A stretch of 64,000 nt of DNA from DATMNR01 sp963702765 (GCA_963702765.1 CAVPEB010000033.1:1-64000); one strand, 5' to 3'; counted from the first letter of the stretch, positions 34,478-44,439 are shown. Made by a program: numbers and translations. Notes: a model not told the origin generated them from the letters alone.

Positions 34478-35455
34478 CTATTTCCAATGCCGCAGAGGTA
34501 ATCCCGCTACTGGTGATTGAAAAGTCGGCAAAGTGCTCATCCCAAGCGATCCAAGATAGGCCGTGCGTAGATCTGGTCCGCCGAAAGCAAGACTTGTGAT
34601 AAATTGCAGCCTGGGACCTGCTGCCATGGCCATATCGTTTGGTTCTGCCGTGCCACTGGCAATTTTTTCCTCAAAGCTCTTGAGAACATCCTCACGTGGG
34701 TCTTCAAAGACAACATGATAGTCACCATCTGTTGTGATGATACCCAGGCCATTTCGCAATACCAGTGTCACCCAGAGGTTACCCTCAATATCGAAGGTGA
34801 AGCCATCGATAGCTGCTCCTGTTCCCAGATTGGTTGGCCCAAAGATTTCTTTGTCAGTCAGGCTACCATCAGCCTGAACACGGAAACGCAGCATATGATT
34901 CATGATGGTTTCAACTACGTACAGATATTCTTCTGCTGCATCAAGGCGAACTTCGTTTGTTAGAAAAAGACCATCTGCTACGATACGCGGCCCTTTTTCA
35001 TCAAGCAGCACAATATAACCATCAGGGCGTGGTGCGGCTGCCGCTGGCCACCAGTGGTGCTCTCGTGTCATAACAGAAATCCAAAGCCGCTTGCGGCTAT
35101 CGAGGAAGACAAAGTTTGGCGTTGTGATACTCACCCCATCTACCTCTGTCAACAGATCTTCAACCTGCAAATCTGGATGAAGTTTCTGAACTTTGCTTTG
35201 ACCAAGGTTAGCAACAATGAGGGAGCCATCATCAGTCATCGCCAGGCCATTTGGTTCAGTGCCACCCAGTCCATCAATAAATTGCTGTGAACCATCGGGA
35301 TTGATGCGGGTCACGCCACCACGACCATCTGATGCCCACAACGTGCCATTAGGCTGCGCAAGGACTGATTCGGGACGAACAAGATCATGACCTGTGTAGG
35401 TCAAATCATCGAGATCAAGGCGGAACTCTTTGATCGGAACGATGCTGTTACCCAT
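34478..35455 (-). CDS. SMP-30/gluconolactonase-like beta-propeller protein
   Basis: 325 residues starting MGNSIVPIKEFRLDLDDL. PESVLAQPNGTLWASDGRGGVTRINPDG, NGLAMTDDGSLIVANLG, LDSRKRLWISVMTR, DGFTFDIEGNLWVTLV and EPNDMAMAAGPRLQFITSLAFGG are the repeating blades of the SMP-30/LRE propeller with its metal-binding acids. These enzymes hydrolyse sugar lactones or esters. AAAGGA precedes the ATG at 35455, six codons inside the longest frame. Substrate unknown. Confidence 0.88.
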   Translation of the reverse strand: MGNSIVPIKEFRLDLDDLTYTGHDLVRPESVLAQPNGTLWASDGRGGVTRINPDGSQQFIDGLGGTEPNGLAMTDDGSLIVANLGQSKVQKLHPDLQVEDLLTEVDGVSITTPNFVFLDSRKRLWISVMTREHHWWPAAAAPRPDGYIVLLDEKGPRIVADGLFLTNEVRLDAAEEYLYVVETIMNHMLRFRVQADGSLTDKEIFGPTNLGTGAAIDGFTFDIEGNLWVTLVLRNGLGIITTDGDYHVVFEDPREDVLKSFEEKIASGTAEPNDMAMAAGPRLQFITSLAFGGPDLRTAYLGSLGMSTLPTFQSPVAGLPLRHWK

Positions 35456-35693
35456 ACGAAATCCTTTCTGCACTGAAAAATAGACTTCTTAACCGCTTCA
35501 ACATCGAAAAACAGCGCAAGCAGCGACAGGTTGAGTGGAAAAGACTGCCGTTATGCTAACTGTCAGTCAAGGCATCTCTCTTTGGATGTTGTTTCATTGT
35601 ACAACTAAAGCTAAAAAGTAGACAATGGTTTAAACTCCTGGATTGCCATATAATATGAGATAGACATTTTTCATGGGAAGGACGAACCAGATC

Positions 35694-36221
35694 ATGTTAA
35701 CTGGAGATAAGATCTATCTGCGACCTGTTCGCCAGGATGATCTCCCAATTTTTGCAATGCGAGCCAACGATATCGCATATCTGACCGAGTTTAACTTTTT
35801 CGGCTTACATCAGCAAAATGGTCTGGAGAGGAATTTCCAGGAGAACGGACTCCTGAGTCAAGCGTTTAGCACGCTCGTTGTGGTGACCTGCGATAGCGAC
35901 CAGATCGTAGGCGATGTCAGCTATCGCCAGACGCGTTATGGTCCAGGTGACATGAGCATTGCCTACAATATCGGCATTGTCCTGGCGCCAGAGCATCGCG
36001 GTAAGGGCTATGGCGTCGAGGCCCAAAAACTGCTAGCAGAATATCTTTTCTCTGTCTATCACATCATGCGCGTCGAAGCCTCGACAGATATCACCAATAG
36101 TGCTGAGATGCGGGCGTTGGAGAAGGCTGGATTTACCCGTGAGGGTGTACTACGCAAGGCGCAGTGGCGCAATGGCGACTGGCATGATCTGGTTATCTAT
36201 AGCAAGCTGCGCGGGGAATAG
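35694..36221 (+). CDS. GNAT family N-acetyltransferase, RimJ/RimL type
   Basis: 175 residues. LTGDKIYLRPVRQDDLPIF at the start, LAPEHRGKGYGVEAQKLLAEYLF for acetyl-CoA binding and NSAEMRALEKAGFTREGVLRKAQWRNGDWHDLVIYSKL at the end are typical of RimJ/RimL-like acetyltransferases acting on proteins or small amines. The family start fits the ATG at 35694 with GGAAGG 12 bases upstream; an ATG at 35673 has no site. TATAAT at 35649-35654 may be its -10 box. Substrate unknown. Confidence 0.87.
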   Translation: MLTGDKIYLRPVRQDDLPIFAMRANDIAYLTEFNFFGLHQQNGLERNFQENGLLSQAFSTLVVVTCDSDQIVGDVSYRQTRYGPGDMSIAYNIGIVLAPEHRGKGYGVEAQKLLAEYLFSVYHIMRVEASTDITNSAEMRALEKAGFTREGVLRKAQWRNGDWHDLVIYSKLRGE

Positions 36222-36292
36222 CTTTTTGACTCGCCACCTCTTATTGTTCGGCAGCCTCAAGCGAAACTAAACAAAACAAGCATTCTTACTTC

Positions 36293-37393
36293 TTAGTACG
36301 TCCACACCTTTGCATTGTTGAAAGCCACGTCAGTGGGATTATTGCTGGCATCAGCAAATAGCCCAATTTGCCCATGGGTGAACGAGCTATCAGTCACACT
36401 TGAAAGCTTCTGCTTATTCACATAGATAGTTAGCGTGCTGCCTTGTGCTACAACCGCAATCGTATTCGTTTGATTTAACCCTGTGACAATAGCGGCAGAA
36501 GAGCCGCCCGCTAAATGCTTGACATTATTTCCTGTAAAATCAAGATAGCGCGTGAAACTATAGGATCCATCCTGGCACACTTCAAAGAAGTATAATTTGC
36601 CCGTGTTACTATCAGCGCGGAAGACCATCCCTCCACAATCACCTTTTACAACCTTCAACTGCACCTCAAAAGCAAAGTTGCTATAGTCGCTGACCTCTGC
36701 AGTGCACAGGTAGAAGAACTGGGTTTTTGGTGTGCTGACATGATAACTTCCCCCGGTGAAAGCACATGTGCCATCAGTATGAACGCTCGCATCCCACGCA
36801 TAGCCTTTACTATTATCGGTGAGAGGATCAAGCAAAGCTACGGTCCCAAGTCCTGGTGTATAAGGGTTAGGATTGGCAGCATTCACTGCAGCAGTCGCCG
36901 AAGCCTGGGCTTGAGCAGTCGCTGTTGCGTGATCCTGGGGCGACTGGGTAGCCTGCTGAGTAGGAGCAGTTGTTGGTGTACCATTCGAGGAACTCCCCTG
37001 TTGTGTCCCTAGATGTGAAATAGCCAGAATGCCTCCAATAATAATCACCAGCACAAGCGCAGCAATGCCAATGATCAGACCGGTACTGTTACTACGTGGC
37101 TTGGAGGGCGGCGGCGTCACAAACTGTTGTTCTTTGACTGGATAGTAAACGGGAGGTGGCGGTGTATTATAGGAATTTGGTGGTGGTGGCGGTGCGTCAT
37201 ACGGAGATTGCGCTCCATACTGCTGAGAACCATAGTTCGTATATGGTGGTGGCGTATTTTCTGCTGACGAAGACACTGTCGGATTGTTTGGTGTTGTCCC
37301 CGTTGGGGCATAAAAGGCCGGTGTTGGAGTGCCACAATTCGGACAGTAGGCCACTCCTGCTGGAAGTTGCATCCCGCACGCACTACACTTCAT
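36293..37393 (-). CDS. Zinc-ribbon, single-pass membrane protein with extracellular LamG/DUF1080-like domain
   Basis: About 366 residues. An N-terminal zinc ribbon (CSACGMQLPAGVAYCPNCG) is followed by a proline/tyrosine-rich linker, one membrane helix (GLIIGIAALVLVIIIGGILAI), a threonine/alanine/glutamine-rich stalk and a C-terminal domain with LLDPLTDNSKGYAWDAS and ITVYVNKQKL-like strands, which looks like a concanavalin-like jelly roll. The zinc ribbon would be cytoplasmic and the jelly roll outside. This architecture is common in Ktedonobacteria-like genomes and suggests a sensor or adhesin, unproven. GAGAGGAA precedes the ATG at 37393. Confidence 0.8.
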   Translation of the reverse strand: MKCSACGMQLPAGVAYCPNCGTPTPAFYAPTGTTPNNPTVSSSAENTPPPYTNYGSQQYGAQSPYDAPPPPPNSYNTPPPPVYYPVKEQQFVTPPPSKPRSNSTGLIIGIAALVLVIIIGGILAISHLGTQQGSSSNGTPTTAPTQQATQSPQDHATATAQAQASATAAVNAANPNPYTPGLGTVALLDPLTDNSKGYAWDASVHTDGTCAFTGGSYHVSTPKTQFFYLCTAEVSDYSNFAFEVQLKVVKGDCGGMVFRADSNTGKLYFFEVCQDGSYSFTRYLDFTGNNVKHLAGGSSAAIVTGLNQTNTIAVVAQGSTLTIYVNKQKLSSVTDSSFTHGQIGLFADASNNPTDVAFNNAKVWTY

Positions 37394-37422
37394 AGTGAAG
37401 ATTCCTCTCTGATTAAGACCCA

Positions 37423-37869
37423 CTAAGTTTGATCGTTACTAAACCAGCGAACCCAGCTCAATTTTCCTTTAACAATATTCCATAATCTTTTATCAGCAGT
37501 CCAGCACTCACAGTCCTCATGAAAAGCTAATGCAAGATAATGAGCATCGTATGTTGCAGGCAAATTCAGTTGGCGAGCAAATTCCACAGCTTGCATACTT
37601 ATATCTTCATATCGCGAGAATTTCAAAAATACACCAATCGAAAACAAATCGGCCATCCCCTGCCTCGCTTCCTCATATGTAAGCTTTCCTGTTATTGTCT
37701 GGCGGTAGAGAATATTAGCCACCTCGTATGTAAACAATGCTGGAGCAATGATACTTGTTCCGTCGTTAGTCCATTGATCCAACAACTTAACTGCTGTATT
37801 CGAGTCAGACTCAGCTAAAACCCATTTAAGAGCTAGGCTTGCATCCACCACTACTACGTCGCTCATCAT
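37423..37869 (-). CDS. vapC: VapC-type PIN-domain toxin
   Basis: 148 residues. VVVVDASLALKWVLAESDS gives the first PIN aspartate (D9); IAPALFTYEVANILYR supplies the glutamate and LPATYDAHYLALAFHEDCECWTADKRL the later acids. PIN toxins cleave RNA, often tRNA. The start overlaps the antitoxin stop by 4 bases (ATGA), the normal VapBC arrangement. Confidence 0.9.
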   Translation of the reverse strand: MMSDVVVVDASLALKWVLAESDSNTAVKLLDQWTNDGTSIIAPALFTYEVANILYRQTITGKLTYEEARQGMADLFSIGVFLKFSRYEDISMQAVEFARQLNLPATYDAHYLALAFHEDCECWTADKRLWNIVKGKLSWVRWFSNDQT

Positions 37870-38210
37870 TGCTCTAACTCTTTCGATCGTTCCTCTCGCG
37901 CTTGAAAAAGCAACTCCGAGGAATCCTCAAAAACTTGTCCAGGGTGGGCATGCCTGATAGCTTCACGCGTTTGCAATAATCTATCAACTGCTTTCCGATC
38001 CAGATGTCCATATTGTCTTTGAGAGGAGCTTCTTTCAGGGGGAACAGCCTGCTCAAGTATACGCCCAACATACTCTTGCAAAGAAAGGTCATTTTCTGCT
38101 GCGGCTATTTTGATACGTCGACGCAGTTCGGGAACAATATCAATTATTAGACGTGTACGCTTTTTAGGGTGATTAGCTCCATGATCGTATTGTCCCTGGT
38201 GCAGAGTCAT
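37866..38210 (-). CDS. vapB: VapB-like antitoxin
   Basis: 114 residues. RTRLIIDIVPELRRRIKIAAAENDLSLQEYVGRILEQAV reads as a ribbon-helix-helix DNA-binding domain; the acidic C-terminal tail (EDSSELLFQAREERSKELEQ) would wrap the toxin. It is the first gene of the pair and probably represses the operon through the palindrome at 38261-38300. Confidence 0.8.
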   Translation of the reverse strand: MTLHQGQYDHGANHPKKRTRLIIDIVPELRRRIKIAAAENDLSLQEYVGRILEQAVPPERSSSQRQYGHLDRKAVDRLLQTREAIRHAHPGQVFEDSSELLFQAREERSKELEQ

Positions 38211-38260
38211 TGATTTACTTTCTTTAGATAACTCGATAGACTTTCATAAAACGATTACCC

Positions 38261-38300
38261 TTGCTACCATTATACCATAGATATTTGGTACCATGGCAAC
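38261..38300 (-). promoter_or_regulatory. Candidate VapB operator
   Basis: TTGCTACCAT and TATACCA on the left face TGGTACC and ATGGCAA on the right across TAGATATT. This imperfect nested inverted repeat lies 50-90 bases upstream of the antitoxin start, where ribbon-helix-helix autoregulators usually bind. Assignment rests on symmetry and position only. Confidence 0.45.
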
Positions 38301-38476
38301 CAAAATACGTAACTAATGTAGTCTGACATCTTCTATAGATATCTGATACATATATCAACTTGAAATGCGGAAGACCATCAAATCACATTCTTTCTGTCTC
38401 CTAAAACACTTCTCATTTCCCGTTCATACAAAACGGTTGGAGAATTTTAGTCCCACCAGGAGACTCTCCTTCGGTT

Positions 38477-38510
38477 AGAATTGCCAGCTTGCTGCAATTC
38501 TTCTTTATTT
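38477..38510 (+). terminator. Hairpin with T-run in the leader of the phosphatase gene
   Basis: AGAATTGC and GCAATTCT pair around a nine-base loop, followed by TCTTTATTTT. It is 65 bases before the phosphatase ATG at 38575, so it is either a stop for upstream transcription or an attenuator of that gene. Confidence 0.55.
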
Positions 38511-38574
38511 TCGCTTACAACTCCGGCAAGCAAACTGCTTTTATCATCATGCATTTTTAAGTAGGAGCATTTGA

Positions 38575-40712
38575 ATGAATGTGGTAGTTCGACTCTGGCA
38601 AAGGTCTATTTGCCGCTTAACCGTTACCTCGTTTCTCCTGTTATCATTGATTATGGGAGCCATGACAGTCTTTCACTTAATTCCAAAAACGCTAGCTGCA
38701 AGTAACGGCTGCCAGCTAAACTCTGCTCAGGGCGCGATCAAGCATGTTATATATATTCAGTTTGACAACACGCACTTTACTCGTGACAATCCCAATGTTC
38801 CTTCTGATCTGGAACAAATGCCTAATCTCCTCAACTTCATCGAAAACAATGGTGTTCTGCTTTCCAATCATCATACTCCACTCATCGCCCATACCGCGGA
38901 TGATGTACTGACCTCCATTACTGGGCTGTATGGCGACCAACATGGTGTACCAATTGCCAATACCTACGGATATTTCAATCCTGATGGCACAAGCAGCATG
39001 GCCAATTCTTTCACTTACTGGACTGATCCGCTCTATGATCCCAAGGTCGCTTCTCCCAGCGATACTACCTACAACATGCTAACCGCTAACGGCAAGAACG
39101 CGCCAGCACCATGGGTGCCATTCACACGCGCTGGCTGCAACTTTGGCAGTGTTTTGTCTGGAAATACTGCTTTGGAGAATACTGGTAGCGACATCACGAC
39201 AGTTTTTGGCGCCAACTCAACTGAAGAGCAGGAGGCGCAATCCAATCCAACAAAGGCCCAGGCAGACTTCGTTGGAATTGCTGTGCATTGTGCGGCTGGC
39301 GACTCCCTCTGTTCTACCACGAATAACGGCAAGCCTGACGTGCTACCAGATGAGCCAGGAGGCTACAGCGGCTATCAGGGACTGTTCGGCAATAAGTATG
39401 TTGCGCCACAAATCAGCCCGAGTGGACCCATGACCGATCTCGATGGGAACGTTATTCAGGATCCCCAGGGCAACCAGGGTTTTCCAGGATTTGATAGCAT
39501 GTCAGCCTCTGTCTCGCTTTCCTATATAGCGGCTATGCAGGAACACAATGTTCCAATCACTATGCATATATCTCGGATGTGCACGACAACCATACGGCTA
39601 AGACAGCGTATGGCCCAGGCGAGGCTGGTTATGTAGCCGCGTTGAAAGCTTATGATGACGCCTTTGGCAAATTCTTCACCCGTCTTGCTAACGACGAAAT
39701 CAATAATACTAACTCGCTATTCGTTTTCACTTCTGACGAAGGTGATCACTTCGTGGGTGGCGCGCCATCTCCATCGAATTGTGATGGCGTCACGACGCCT
39801 TGCACATACAGCCAGATTGGTGAAATCAACGTCAACCTGACCGGCTTGCTGACAACACAACAAAAAGTCACAACTGCCTTCAACGCTCACGCCAATTCAG
39901 CGCCCAATTTCTACTTGAATGGCAAACCAACATCCACTGATCCCAATGTACGCTCTTTTGAACGTGCGGTGGCGGCTTTGACTGTAACAAACCCTATCAC
40001 AAACGCGACCGATACGCTCACGAACTACATGGCTGATGCAGTCGAAATGAAGCTATTGCATATGGTGACTGGTGATCCCGCGCGTACACCTACGTTCACA
40101 GTGTTTGGCAACCCCAACTATTTCCAGGCGACAGGAACTGCGAATTGTAGTACGCCCTGTGTCGTGGAAAAACCGACCTATGCCTGGAATCATGGCGATC
40201 TCTCCCCGGATATCAATACAACATGGCTAGGCATGGTTGGGCCTGGCGTCAACCAGGTTGGAGTTGATAGCACTACCTGGTCTGACCACACCGATATTCG
40301 TCCGACCATCCTGGCACTAGTCGGTCTGAAAGATGATTACGCACACGAAGGACGCGTGCTCATTGAAGATCTCGCCGACTCCGCGCTCCCAACATCGGTT
40401 GTCAACTCACGCCAGATCATTACCGAGTTAGCACAGGTGTATAAGAAGATCAACGCGCCAGTTGGCGAGCTTGGCCTCAAGACCCTTCAGGTATCCACAA
40501 AGGCCATTGAGAGCAACGATCCAGGCGACAGCACCTATACGAATCTGGAGAACCAGTTGACTTCGATCACAACACAACGTGACTCCCTGGCAAGTCAGAT
40601 GATTGCGGTTCTGGAACAGACAGTCTTCTCCAACCAGCCTGTTGATACTACACAGGCGCAAAATTTGATTGATCAGGGTAATACACTTTTACAACAGGTG
40701 AATGGCAAGTAA
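38575..40712 (+). CDS. Secreted alkaline-phosphatase-superfamily protein (frameshifted)
   Basis: About 712 residues. A signal peptide (LTVTSFLLLSLIMGAMTVF, cleavage near LAASNG) is followed by VIYIQFDNTHFTRDNP, the region that carries metal ligands in sulfatase/phosphatase folds. HHTPLIAHTADDVLTSITGLYGDQHGV and, in the second frame, ISDVHDNHTA, FVFTSDEGDHFVGG and WNHGDLSPDINTTWLG complete it. Restoring one T near 39558-39562 joins the frames. It is an extracellular or cell-surface hydrolase of unknown substrate. A perfect terminator follows. Confidence 0.85.
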
Positions 40713-40726
40713 GGTTTCACCTGTGT

Positions 40727-40780
40727 AATTAAAAAAGCTCTCAACCAAACGTAGGTGTTTGGTTGAGAGCTTTTTTAATT
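40727..40780 (+). terminator. Perfect bidirectional rho-independent terminator
   Basis: A 24-base perfect stem (it begins AATTAAAAAAGCTCTCAACC) with a six-base loop GTAGGT and an A-run/T-run on the two sides. It lies between convergent genes, overlaps the last codon of the TauE gene by two bases, and can stop transcription from both sides. Confidence 0.95.
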
Positions 40781-42113
40781 ACAATCCAATCCCTAATCCT
40801 CTCATCACCATCTGAATAGCGATAATCGCCAATACTGGTAAAAAAATCAACCGCAACGTCTTGTTGCTTAATCTTGTGAGCAAATGCGACCCAATAAATG
40901 CTCCTAGCAAAACACCCAGAGCCACAGGAGCGGCAATCAACGGGGGAATATCACCCCGTGAAAAGTAAATTCCTGCGCTGGCTGCTGCTGTCACACCGAT
41001 CATAAAATTACTGGTAGTTGTTGAAACTTTCATCGGGAGGCGCATTGCTGTATCCAGTGCTAACACCTTAAAGCTGCCGCTTCCAATACCCAGCAATCCT
41101 GAAATGATTCCCGCGACATACATCATCGCCAATCCAAGCGGTGTGCGGGTCACCTGGTAGGGAACCTGGCGTTCCATGCGTTGATCTGGATACGTGCCCG
41201 AAAGGCCAAGCCACTTTGCCAGGCGATCATTCTTTACGCCCTTCGGCAATTCCTCGCCGATCTTGAATAGCAGTGGTACAGCAGAAATCAGCAAGATGAC
41301 TCCGAAGAGCACAAAGAGCAAATTGGGAACGAGCAGTACCGCCAGAAACGCCCCTGTAATCGCCCCGATAGTCGTCCCTAGCTCGAGAAACATGCCTACG
41401 CGCAGATTGGTCAGATGGTCACGTACATAGGCTGCGGCAGCGCCACTTGACGTAGCTATAACAGAGATGATACTTGCTCCGATAGCAAAGTAAATCGGCA
41501 AGCCGAATGCCAGTGTCAGGAGAGGGACGATCAGTACGCCTCCACCCAGTCCTACGAGCGAGCCAAGCACTCCTGCCGCAATCGATCCCCCGAAAATGAG
41601 CAAGACAACCGTCAGGGAAAAGTGAAATTGTTGTACAGTCGCGTGGCTTGAACTACCTACTATATTCCCCAGCAGGAAATTACTAAGGATAAGTATAGCC
41701 AGTACGATCGCCGTAATCACCACGAAGCGGTAATCTCTCTCCAGTGCGAATGCTATGATAGAAACAGCAACACGCAATATAGGAGTGGCAATCAGCACCA
41801 AAAGTCCCAACGCGATGATAGATTGAGGTTGCAACGCAAGCAACCCTACCCATACCTGGCTGAACGTTTGTGGAAAGGAAAGCAACCCGCTTACAGATAC
41901 TCCCTTTGAATAAAATGGGAGCATGATCAAACCGATCAAGATGATGCTCGCGCTGAGCATAACGCCACCTTGCAAGACCCACCCAATGATGCTAGATGTA
42001 TAATCTTTTGTATGTAGTGCTTTTTTCTGATCAACTTGAGAAATCTTTACTTCCGGTTTTGACTCTACCTTTGCTGTAGCCGTCAGTAGCTGATTTGAAG
42101 AATGTGTAATCAT
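40779..42113 (-). CDS. TauE/SafE-type sulfite/organosulfonate exporter with N-terminal DUF1634-like domain
   Basis: 444 residues. The N-terminal three membrane segments (GWVLQGGVMLSASIILIGLIML and LIATPILRVAVSIIAFALERDYRFVVIT) match DUF1634, a family often encoded beside TauE genes. The remainder is TauE/SafE: AAGVLGSLVGLGGGVLIVPLLTLAFGLP and IISGLLGIGSGSFKVLALD, the two halves of the transporter. Here both are fused in one chain. The substrate is probably sulfite or a C2 sulfonate; the MBL-rhodanese enzyme of sulfur metabolism lies 7 kb away. Upstream ribosome-binding site is weak. Confidence 0.87.
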   Translation of the reverse strand: MITHSSNQLLTATAKVESKPEVKISQVDQKKALHTKDYTSSIIGWVLQGGVMLSASIILIGLIMLPFYSKGVSVSGLLSFPQTFSQVWVGLLALQPQSIIALGLLVLIATPILRVAVSIIAFALERDYRFVVITAIVLAILILSNFLLGNIVGSSSHATVQQFHFSLTVVLLIFGGSIAAGVLGSLVGLGGGVLIVPLLTLAFGLPIYFAIGASIISVIATSSGAAAAYVRDHLTNLRVGMFLELGTTIGAITGAFLAVLLVPNLLFVLFGVILLISAVPLLFKIGEELPKGVKNDRLAKWLGLSGTYPDQRMERQVPYQVTRTPLGLAMMYVAGIISGLLGIGSGSFKVLALDTAMRLPMKVSTTTSNFMIGVTAAASAGIYFSRGDIPPLIAAPVALGVLLGAFIGSHLLTRLSNKTLRLIFLPVLAIIAIQMVMRGLGIGL

Positions 42114-42556
42114 TATATGAAACCTGCTTTTTTAAACATCAAAGATCTACGCCCCTTCGTCACAAAGAGACGCAGCTTGTGATTTTGTTAATAAATCAAA
42201 TCAATTCGTGGAGTTTTTACCTGTAGCGTTTATTCGCACGAGAACCACCAACACTCCTAACTTCCCCGTTCCTTCGTAAACTCATTGTAATCTAATTGTA
42301 ACTCATTTTCTGATATAAATCCAATACATATATATTATCATTATCATAACCACAAGGAATGAATCGTTTTGATTCAACAGTCTTGGAACCCAATTCAACT
42401 CTTTTACGTACTTAAAGGAGCAGGCATAATTTGGTCTGTCAAAACGTTATAATGTGTATAGGGAAAGCTTAACTATTTCAAACTCACTTTAGGAACAAAA
42501 ATTATCTTTTATCGTTCTTTCATGATTAACATGCGCTAGAAAGCTTGAGGGCTTCA
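42114..42556. other. Intergenic region, about 440 bases
   Basis: AT-rich spacer between divergent genes. TATAAT at 42448-42453 is a possible -10 box for the downstream hydrolase, without a well-spaced -35. No ORF or RNA gene is supported. Confidence 0.4.
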
Positions 42557-43585
42557 ATGGTATTTTTACAGAATCTTAAGTCTTTCCGTCTTTCAATGAA
42601 GCGAATTTTGTTTGGTGGTCTAAGCGGAAGCGTCGGGATACTGGGATTATTACTTGCAGGAGCGCTCTTTGTCGTAGAAACAATCACTCGGCCAAAGAAA
42701 CTGAATCACTTTGACAAGTATACTTTCAGTCCTTACGAGCTGGATTTACCAGCCGAAGCAGTCACTTTTCCATCACGAAACGCAGACCATGATGTAAGCG
42801 GCTATTATATATCTTGTCCCGGCGCGACCTCCACTCTACTCGTCTGTCCAGGATTTCGTTCGCGAATGGCTGAGTTCCTGGGCATTGGAGGCCATTTATG
42901 GAGGGCTGGCTACAATGTTCTGGTTTTCGAGTATTATGGGCATGGCAATGCCGTCAGCGCACCAGTGACACTCGGCTATCGCGAGATCAATGACTTTCTC
43001 GGGGCAGTCGCTTATGCTAAGGAACGCGCGCCGCAGACTCGTCTAGGCGCCCTTAGCTATTCTATGGGTGCTGCAGTTGCGATCATGGCCAGCGCTCGCA
43101 ACACCGATATAGAGGCGTTGGTGGTAGATAGCTCATTTGCTACTCATCGCGGCGTCGTTGAGTATAATTTCCATCGCACATTTCACCTGCCATCCGCTCC
43201 ATTTGCCTGGATAGCCGATTACATGCTATGGTGGCGTGCAGGCTACCGTTTTCACCAGGTTGAACCTATACGTGAAATTTCTCTCATCTCACCCAGACCC
43301 ATCCTTATCATTCACGGTGGAAGAGACTCGATTGTAGATCCCAAAGATGCTACATTACTCTACGAAGCCGCCAAAGAGCCGAAAGAACTCTGGCTTCTTC
43401 CTGACGCAGATCATTGTGGCGCGTACTTCGAAGATCGCAAAGAATATGTCATCAGGGTTTTGGATTTCTTTGACCTGCACCTGAAGAATAAAGGTTACCT
43501 GCAATTAATCAATTCGACCTTTAACGAACAAACGCGAACTGGCAATCCGAACAATGCCTCCCAGGGTTTGTCTGAAGCCTCCTAA
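42557..43585 (+). CDS. Membrane-anchored alpha/beta hydrolase
   Basis: 342 residues. A signal-anchor helix (GGLSGSVGILGLLLAGALFVV) precedes the hydrolase domain with LSYSMGAAVAIMASA (nucleophile serine in S-x-S-M-G), GGRDSIVDP and DADHCGAY for the acid and histidine. TLLVCPGFRSRMAEFLG is the strand-loop before the oxyanion hole. GAGGG precedes the ATG at 42557. The active site probably faces outside; the substrate is an ester or lipid of unknown identity. Confidence 0.85.
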   Translation: MVFLQNLKSFRLSMKRILFGGLSGSVGILGLLLAGALFVVETITRPKKLNHFDKYTFSPYELDLPAEAVTFPSRNADHDVSGYYISCPGATSTLLVCPGFRSRMAEFLGIGGHLWRAGYNVLVFEYYGHGNAVSAPVTLGYREINDFLGAVAYAKERAPQTRLGALSYSMGAAVAIMASARNTDIEALVVDSSFATHRGVVEYNFHRTFHLPSAPFAWIADYMLWWRAGYRFHQVEPIREISLISPRPILIIHGGRDSIVDPKDATLLYEAAKEPKELWLLPDADHCGAYFEDRKEYVIRVLDFFDLHLKNKGYLQLINSTFNEQTRTGNPNNASQGLSEAS

Positions 43586-43608
43586 GCGAAACAAAGCCCA
43601 TCATCATC

Positions 43609-43634
43609 CGTAGGGGCGAGCTTCATGCTCGCCC
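43609..43634. repeat. GTAGGGGCGAG-type hairpin repeat
   Basis: CGTAGGGGCGAGC, a five-base loop and GCTCGCCC. The same design recurs at 48593-48660 and 63772-63797. It is intergenic, between the hydrolase and DinB genes. Confidence 0.7.
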
Positions 43635-43674
43635 GCGGAGAGGGGCGGGGTGGAGTTTCCCCGGTCGGCCGATG

Positions 43675-44166
43675 CTACACCTTCATCCTATTGACAATGT
43701 GTTCGACCTGCTTGACATGCTGCCGTTCATGGCCAGCCAGCCACTGTCCGTAGAACAGCACGGTCCGTTCAAGTACCTTTCCCGCTCCCGTCACTGTCGC
43801 CGAACGCGACCAGCCTTCGCGCGGCAACGGTTTCAGGACTGCCAGTAGATCTGCACGCTGCGTGGCAAACGAGTCCAACGATGGCCGAAATTCCAGTTCG
43901 AGATAGTCTGTCTTCTTGATCCAGGTAAGGGGATTGACAGCCCGCAGCGTCGGCGTGTCTTCAGCGATTATCGCCATCATGCAGTTGCCCCAGACGTCAG
44001 CACACGCACGGAGATGGGCAAGCACATCGTTTGCGGACCACTCATCATGATCAGGTGTGGTATGCAATTGAGCTGATGTCAAATCGGCAGTAAGCGAGGC
44101 TATACGCTTCGGCGTTTCTGCAAGCAGAGTCAGAATCCGCTCAGGCGTGAGTGATTTGCTGGGCAT
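43675..44166 (-). CDS. DinB-like four-helix metalloenzyme family protein
   Basis: 163 residues. LTPERILTLLAETPKRIASLTADL, EWSANDVLAHLRACADVWGNCM (histidine) and a C-terminal WLAGHERQHVKQVEHIVNRM give the three-histidine metal site of the DinB/YfiT superfamily. Members include thiol-dependent transferases and stress proteins; specific function unknown. AAAGGATG precedes the ATG. It is distantly like the ClbS/DfsB protein at 22638. Confidence 0.85.
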   Translation of the reverse strand: MPSKSLTPERILTLLAETPKRIASLTADLTSAQLHTTPDHDEWSANDVLAHLRACADVWGNCMMAIIAEDTPTLRAVNPLTWIKKTDYLELEFRPSLDSFATQRADLLAVLKPLPREGWSRSATVTGAGKVLERTVLFYGQWLAGHERQHVKQVEHIVNRMKV

Positions 44167-44281
44167 GTGACATCATCCTTTCTACTCCTTTTCTCACAGA
44201 CTACCAAAAAAGCGGTGAGAAGATGTCCTCGTTGCACAACCCATGGGATGAGTGTCTTTTTCCCATCATGAAGCACCTATT

Positions 44282-44398
44282 TGTCATTCTAAGTGCCCTT
44301 TTTTTGTCACTCTGAGCGCCCATTTTTGTCATTCTGAGCGCCAGCGAAGAATCTCAGGCGTCGGGTTACGAGATTCTTCGCTCGCGCTCAGAATGACA
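44282..44398. repeat. GTCATTCTGAGC-type palindromic repeat with two partial copies
   Basis: Arms at 44328-44355 (GTCATTCTGAGCGCCAGCGA...) and 44370-44397 are near-perfect inverted copies of about 28 bases. Two extra partial copies of TGTCA-TCT-AG-GCC precede it at 44282 and 44305. Related copies lie at 48078, 49697 and 51347. Confidence 0.85.
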
Positions 44399-44439
44399 AG
44401 TGGATGCGCATTATTCGCACCATACACTCGCCAGATCCC

